Assembly (NCBI GenBank): GCA_916048095.2
Contig: OU696572.1
Span: 3,374,862 to 3,438,861 of the forward strand
Direction of reading: 5' to 3'
Source of the DNA: Sacculina carcini
Taxonomy: Eukaryota > Arthropoda > Thecostraca > Sacculinidae
DNA: 64,000 bases
The notes below the pieces were generated by a model. It was not told the DNA's origin, searched no databases, and was given only the letters and a program-made list of their open reading frames with translations. Shown here one piece after another: positions 61,486 through 64,000 of the stretch. How positions within the stretch are numbered: the first letter of the stretch is position 1; the number at the start of each line of letters is the position of its first letter. The translations under genes and the position numbers were made by a program.

Positions 61486-62010
61486 TTAAAATGGTAGCAT
61501 GCGCGGTGTACACAGATTCATTGCATACATCAATTTAGCGAAATGTTGACAACGTAAAATACAGCAGTTTGTAGGAATGACATGATTATATGGACACGGC
61601 GTGATGTTGGGTAGTACATGTATGTTGCGTGCGTTCATGGATAAGTAGTCAGGTAGGATGTCTTCGAGATTTTCAATGTGTAGTTCAAGTAGATGCGAAA
61701 GTCGACGAGCCTTGTCGAGTCCTTTGGCGTAGATGTGGTCGGGTGCTAGACGTTGTATGAGGGAACTTGCGTCGCGCAGCTTTTGTTCATACTTGTGCGT
61801 GTTGTAAGGATTGTAATTATATTCCAAGCCGTGTAGGGTCGCCGTCAAAAATAGAAAATAGTTGCGTCGCTCAGCGTTGAGTTTTAAATGTGGAGGCGGT
61901 AAGATGGTGTGCCACAAGTACCCCGAACACAGGTCATGCACAACCAATTCCTTGACAACAAAAGGCGAATCCTTGTGCTGGAAACCGTCACAGTCTACAA
62001 GTATGACCAT
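61486..62010 (-). CDS. Conserved-looking protein with VDCDGF motif and Cys/His-rich C-terminus, virus-like cluster
   Basis: 174 residues from the ATG whose first base is 62010, overlapping the protease stop by 16 nt. The N-terminus MVILVDCDGFQHKDSPFVVK carries two Asp (6, 8) at the end of a predicted beta strand, then ELVVHD and LPPPHLKLN. The middle has DHIYAKGLDKARRL, and the C-terminus C139, H143, C149, C150, C154 and H156. I recall similar VDxxGFQ...FVVKEL proteins next to Polinton/adintovirus-type and other mobile genes in invertebrates, but could not check. The acidic strand plus a Cys/His tail would suit an RNase H-fold nuclease-like or zinc-stabilised domain; this is inference only. 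Confidence 0.6.
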   Translation of the reverse strand: MVILVDCDGFQHKDSPFVVKELVVHDLCSGYLWHTILPPPHLKLNAERRNYFLFLTATLHGLEYNYNPYNTHKYEQKLRDASSLIQRLAPDHIYAKGLDKARRLSHLLELHIENLEDILPDYLSMNARNIHVLPNITPCPYNHVIPTNCCILRCQHFAKLMYAMNLCTPRMLPF

Positions 62011-62441
62011 ACCAGCGCTAAAAGCTGATTGTTGATAGCAGGGTCGGTGGATAGGCACGAAACGAAATCGTGCAGATCCCAGCCGGCGTCAAACAATGCA
62101 ACAAATAGAGCACAGTACTGTCCACACACGTCCGAGTCCGGCGCCTGAATGACGCGCGTGTTCAACATACATCGACTGTAATTGACATGTTTGTTTATAA
62201 AATTTACAAACGAGGGATGCCAGATGGGTGAGTTGCCAGACGAGTCGAAATATTGGAGATTTTCACCGTCCCAGGCAAACACGACCCAATGCAGACCCGA
62301 TTGCCAGCGCGGTTGTATATTCATAATAATTGATGTGCGCACACCACGAGCAAATGTGAAATGTTTTAGCCGGTCGCACGCCCAAACCCCTCGAAATGTG
62401 GCGACTGTGTCGAGCAGTCGTTCCAATTCAAGAGCGTTCAT
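61995..62441 (-). CDS. Adenain-like (adenovirus-type) cysteine protease
   Basis: 148 residues from the ATG whose first base is 62441. FRGVWACDRL at the N-terminus matches the F.GV...D.L block of the adenovirus maturation protease family (C5). The expected catalytic set is present and in order: HWVVFAW (His51), YFDSSG (Asp66), VIQAPDS (oxyanion Gln99) and DVCGQYCALF (Cys106). It is shorter than the adenovirus enzyme (about 200 residues) but similar to Polinton/adintovirus homologues. Such enzymes mature capsid and core proteins in the virion. Its ATG overlaps the capsid gene stop as ATGA, so it is probably co-expressed with the capsid. The catalytic core looks intact. Confidence 0.88.
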   Translation of the reverse strand: MNALELERLLDTVATFRGVWACDRLKHFTFARGVRTSIIMNIQPRWQSGLHWVVFAWDGENLQYFDSSGNSPIWHPSFVNFINKHVNYSRCMLNTRVIQAPDSDVCGQYCALFVALFDAGWDLHDFVSCLSTDPAINNQLLALVWSYL

Positions 62442-63727
62442 AGTTGAAAATCTGTGCTGACACGTCCGGCGCTGTCAATTGTGATTTCGTTTTCAAACGT
62501 GGCGTAGATTAGAACGTTAATTGTCTCGGGTAGAGCGTAGGAGAATGCCAGCTCACACCTCACATTACCTTGTTCACGCGGATGCAAATGATCACCACCA
62601 CACTGATCCGGAGTCAAATCTACAATAAACAGAGTATAGCCGGACGCATAATCATCATGTGTGATATCCAGGCCCTGATTTTCCGTATCGAGACCGGTGC
62701 CGTCAAACAGTGACAGATACGATCTCATGTATAGACCTTTTGTGAAATCGGGGCGATAAGGGTGTGACGGGTATGGCTCGCCATTTATATAGAACTGAAG
62801 ACTGTTTAGATGGTAGTGGTGAAAATTCCATGGGTTTTTCTGTAGCGATCCATGATACGCTTCAGTGCTTACGAGTCCCAACAGAATTTGTCGCGGCACT
62901 TGTGAGGTGAAAATATTATTCAGCGTTCCACTCATGTTTCCTTTGGGGAGAGTATATGTTTTCAGTAGAACTCGTGGAATAGGATAACGGGCTGGTGTCT
63001 TCGCCAGCTGTTTGTGAAAATTCACCCACATCGAGTCGGAAAGCGTTATTTTCTCGACATGCACACACAGGTCGACAATTTCAATCTTGTATTCTCCCTC
63101 GGCACCGAGTAGAGCAAACTGATCAGAGTTTCGAATCAGTTTGAGTTTCTCCGAAACTGTACCGGGCAATATACGACATTGATGGTTGGTATCCAGTTGT
63201 AGCGGTATACAAAAATCAAAAACTTTGCTTCCAGCCACCCATTGTTTGCGTTCGTTAAAACCAATGTTCAAAAGTTTAACATCATGCAAGTGTCCAGCAG
63301 TATCTTTACGCCAAAAACCCGACCGTAAATGACCGTTTTTAGCGTTCTGGTTATACGACAACAACGTCTCAAGATAGGCACGATAGCCATACAGCGCGCT
63401 GGAATCCGATACAATAGTATCACCAATCTGATAGTCAATCTGTTTGAAGAGAGCATGTGGTAGCAGATTGACAACGCTCACGTTGGCGTCGTCCATTAGC
63501 TCGCTACCGTCACGATTGACAACACGTGCTTTGCCATAGAGCCTGGTTTTTGATGGACGCGTAGACGATTTACCGAGCGCAGGTAAGTGAAATTCAAACG
63601 GACCTTCGCTGCTTAGTCGACTCACTGGGTAATATACATGGGTTTTGGACGATTTCACACTGGTTTCAAACACTGGTCGAGAGAATACCTCGGTTATTTC
63701 ACAAGCGCATTCGTCTACGTTTTGCAT
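62438..63727 (-). CDS. Capsid (hexon-like) protein of Polinton/adintovirus type, F54H12.2-like family
   Basis: 429 residues from the ATG whose first base is 63727 (a GTG lies upstream in frame). Recognisable family blocks: VVNLLPHALFKQIDYQIGDT, YGYRAYLETLLSYNQNAKNG, KDTAGHLHDV, LLGLVSTEAYHGSLQKNPWN, FHHYHLNSLQFYINGEPYPS, LFDGTG and GYTLFIVDLTPDQCG. This is the family often annotated F54H12.2-like in invertebrate genomes. I take it as the double jelly-roll major capsid (hexon) protein, although hexon versus another capsid role should be confirmed by structure prediction. There are no stops or shifts. It overlaps the PX-like frame by 29 nt upstream and the protease by 4 nt downstream, which is compact and virus-like. 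Confidence 0.82.
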   Translation of the reverse strand: MQNVDECACEITEVFSRPVFETSVKSSKTHVYYPVSRLSSEGPFEFHLPALGKSSTRPSKTRLYGKARVVNRDGSELMDDANVSVVNLLPHALFKQIDYQIGDTIVSDSSALYGYRAYLETLLSYNQNAKNGHLRSGFWRKDTAGHLHDVKLLNIGFNERKQWVAGSKVFDFCIPLQLDTNHQCRILPGTVSEKLKLIRNSDQFALLGAEGEYKIEIVDLCVHVEKITLSDSMWVNFHKQLAKTPARYPIPRVLLKTYTLPKGNMSGTLNNIFTSQVPRQILLGLVSTEAYHGSLQKNPWNFHHYHLNSLQFYINGEPYPSHPYRPDFTKGLYMRSYLSLFDGTGLDTENQGLDITHDDYASGYTLFIVDLTPDQCGGDHLHPREQGNVRCELAFSYALPETINVLIYATFENEITIDSAGRVSTDFQL

Positions 63728-64000
63728 TGTCAAAGATGTCGCGTTCCTGTTGACGTCGTTGACCAACACCTTTTCGTTTTGTCGGTCGTCGAGAGACTGA
63801 TTGATTCGTCGCACGATTTATACTATTTATACTGGTTCGAAGAATACGTTTAGCTTCGTGTCGAGAGCGATTGCGGACGGCTTGACTTGCATTTTCTCCG
63901 TCGAGAACGTCTTGCAGTGTGCGTACCCCCGTCTTCAAGGCGGATTTGGCCAGATGTTTTGTCAGAGGTTGTTTGGCAACAGTTTTGATGGCGGGTACCA
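63699..64000 (-). CDS. PX-like basic core protein, partial at window edge
   Basis: The minus-strand frame is open from the right edge to TGA at 63699, about 100 codons, with no start in the window. It contains TVAKQPLTKHLAKSALKTGV, RTLQDVLDGENASQAVRNRS and an Arg/Lys-rich end with KRKGVGQRR and AKRRRMRL. The LKTGVRTLQDVLDGEN block and the basic composition match the small PX-type proteins of Polintons and adintoviruses, thought to be core proteins related to adenovirus pX/VII. It lies just upstream of the capsid gene, as expected. The true length is unknown. Confidence 0.65.
   Translation of the reverse strand, partial: VPAIKTVAKQPLTKHLAKSALKTGVRTLQDVLDGENASQAVRNRSRHEAKRILRTSINSINRATNQSVSRRPTKRKGVGQRRQQERDIFDNAKRRRMRL

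Overview
This is eukaryotic DNA, most likely from an arthropod. A (CCTAA)n/(TTAGG)n tract lies near 59.36 kb, and there are intron-less ionotropic-receptor genes of the arthropod chemosensory type, abundant TG/CA microsatellites and dense Ty3/gypsy, LINE, hAT and miniature LTR elements. I cannot resolve the lineage. There is no prokaryotic gene organisation, CRISPR array or rRNA gene.

Layout. 0-1.2 kb: chimeric gypsy debris. About 1.6-13.64 kb (copy A) and 46.58-59.30 kb (copy B) are two direct copies of one segment. Each holds an ionotropic-receptor-like gene, a short LTR-element fragment, an AT-rich repeat field with GCCCGTCGTGC cores, and a decayed gypsy integrase. The copies have diverged by separate insertions, and each supplies the empty site for insertions in the other: a gypsy element with TSD TTTGC, a solo mini-LTR with TSD TTCT and a hairpin-LTR mini-element with TSD CATAT in A; a gypsy element with TSD AGGAA and a LINE fragment inside the receptor pore region in B. 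Copy A's receptor is intact (599 aa); copy B's is broken. 14.0-16.2 kb: the rest of the decayed gypsy. 18.3-19.5 kb: a three-LTR miniature retroelement. 19.7-35.2 kb: one CR1/L2-like LINE split by two near-intact LTR retrotransposons with 5-bp TSDs. 36.2-39.6 kb: a second, decayed LINE on the minus strand. 40.0-40.7 kb: a long inverted repeat. 40.97-43.31 kb: a single-exon gene joining a formin GBD/FH3-like region to an atypical-PKC-like kinase domain. 43.7-46.2 kb: a tRNA-derived SINE and a non-autonomous hAT-like element.

Right end (59.3-64.0 kb). The duplication stops exactly inside the integrase, and telomere-type repeats follow. After them comes a compact cluster like an adintovirus or Polinton/Maverick: on the minus strand, overlapping genes for a basic PX-like protein (runs off the edge), a capsid protein of the F54H12.2-like family, an adenain-type cysteine protease with its catalytic residues in place, and a small protein with a VDCDGF motif and a Cys/His-rich tail. 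A divergent plus-strand gene with a probable frameshift, a small orphan ORF and a decayed tandem galectin-like sequence lie beside it. Packaging ATPase, DNA polymerase B and integrase are not in the window and would lie beyond the right edge if present.

Most interesting: the formin-FH3/aPKC chimera (its activation-loop Thr is missing), the virus-derived cluster with a possible galectin relic, and two families of miniature LTR elements with precise insertion signatures. All identifications are by reading; no database search was possible.
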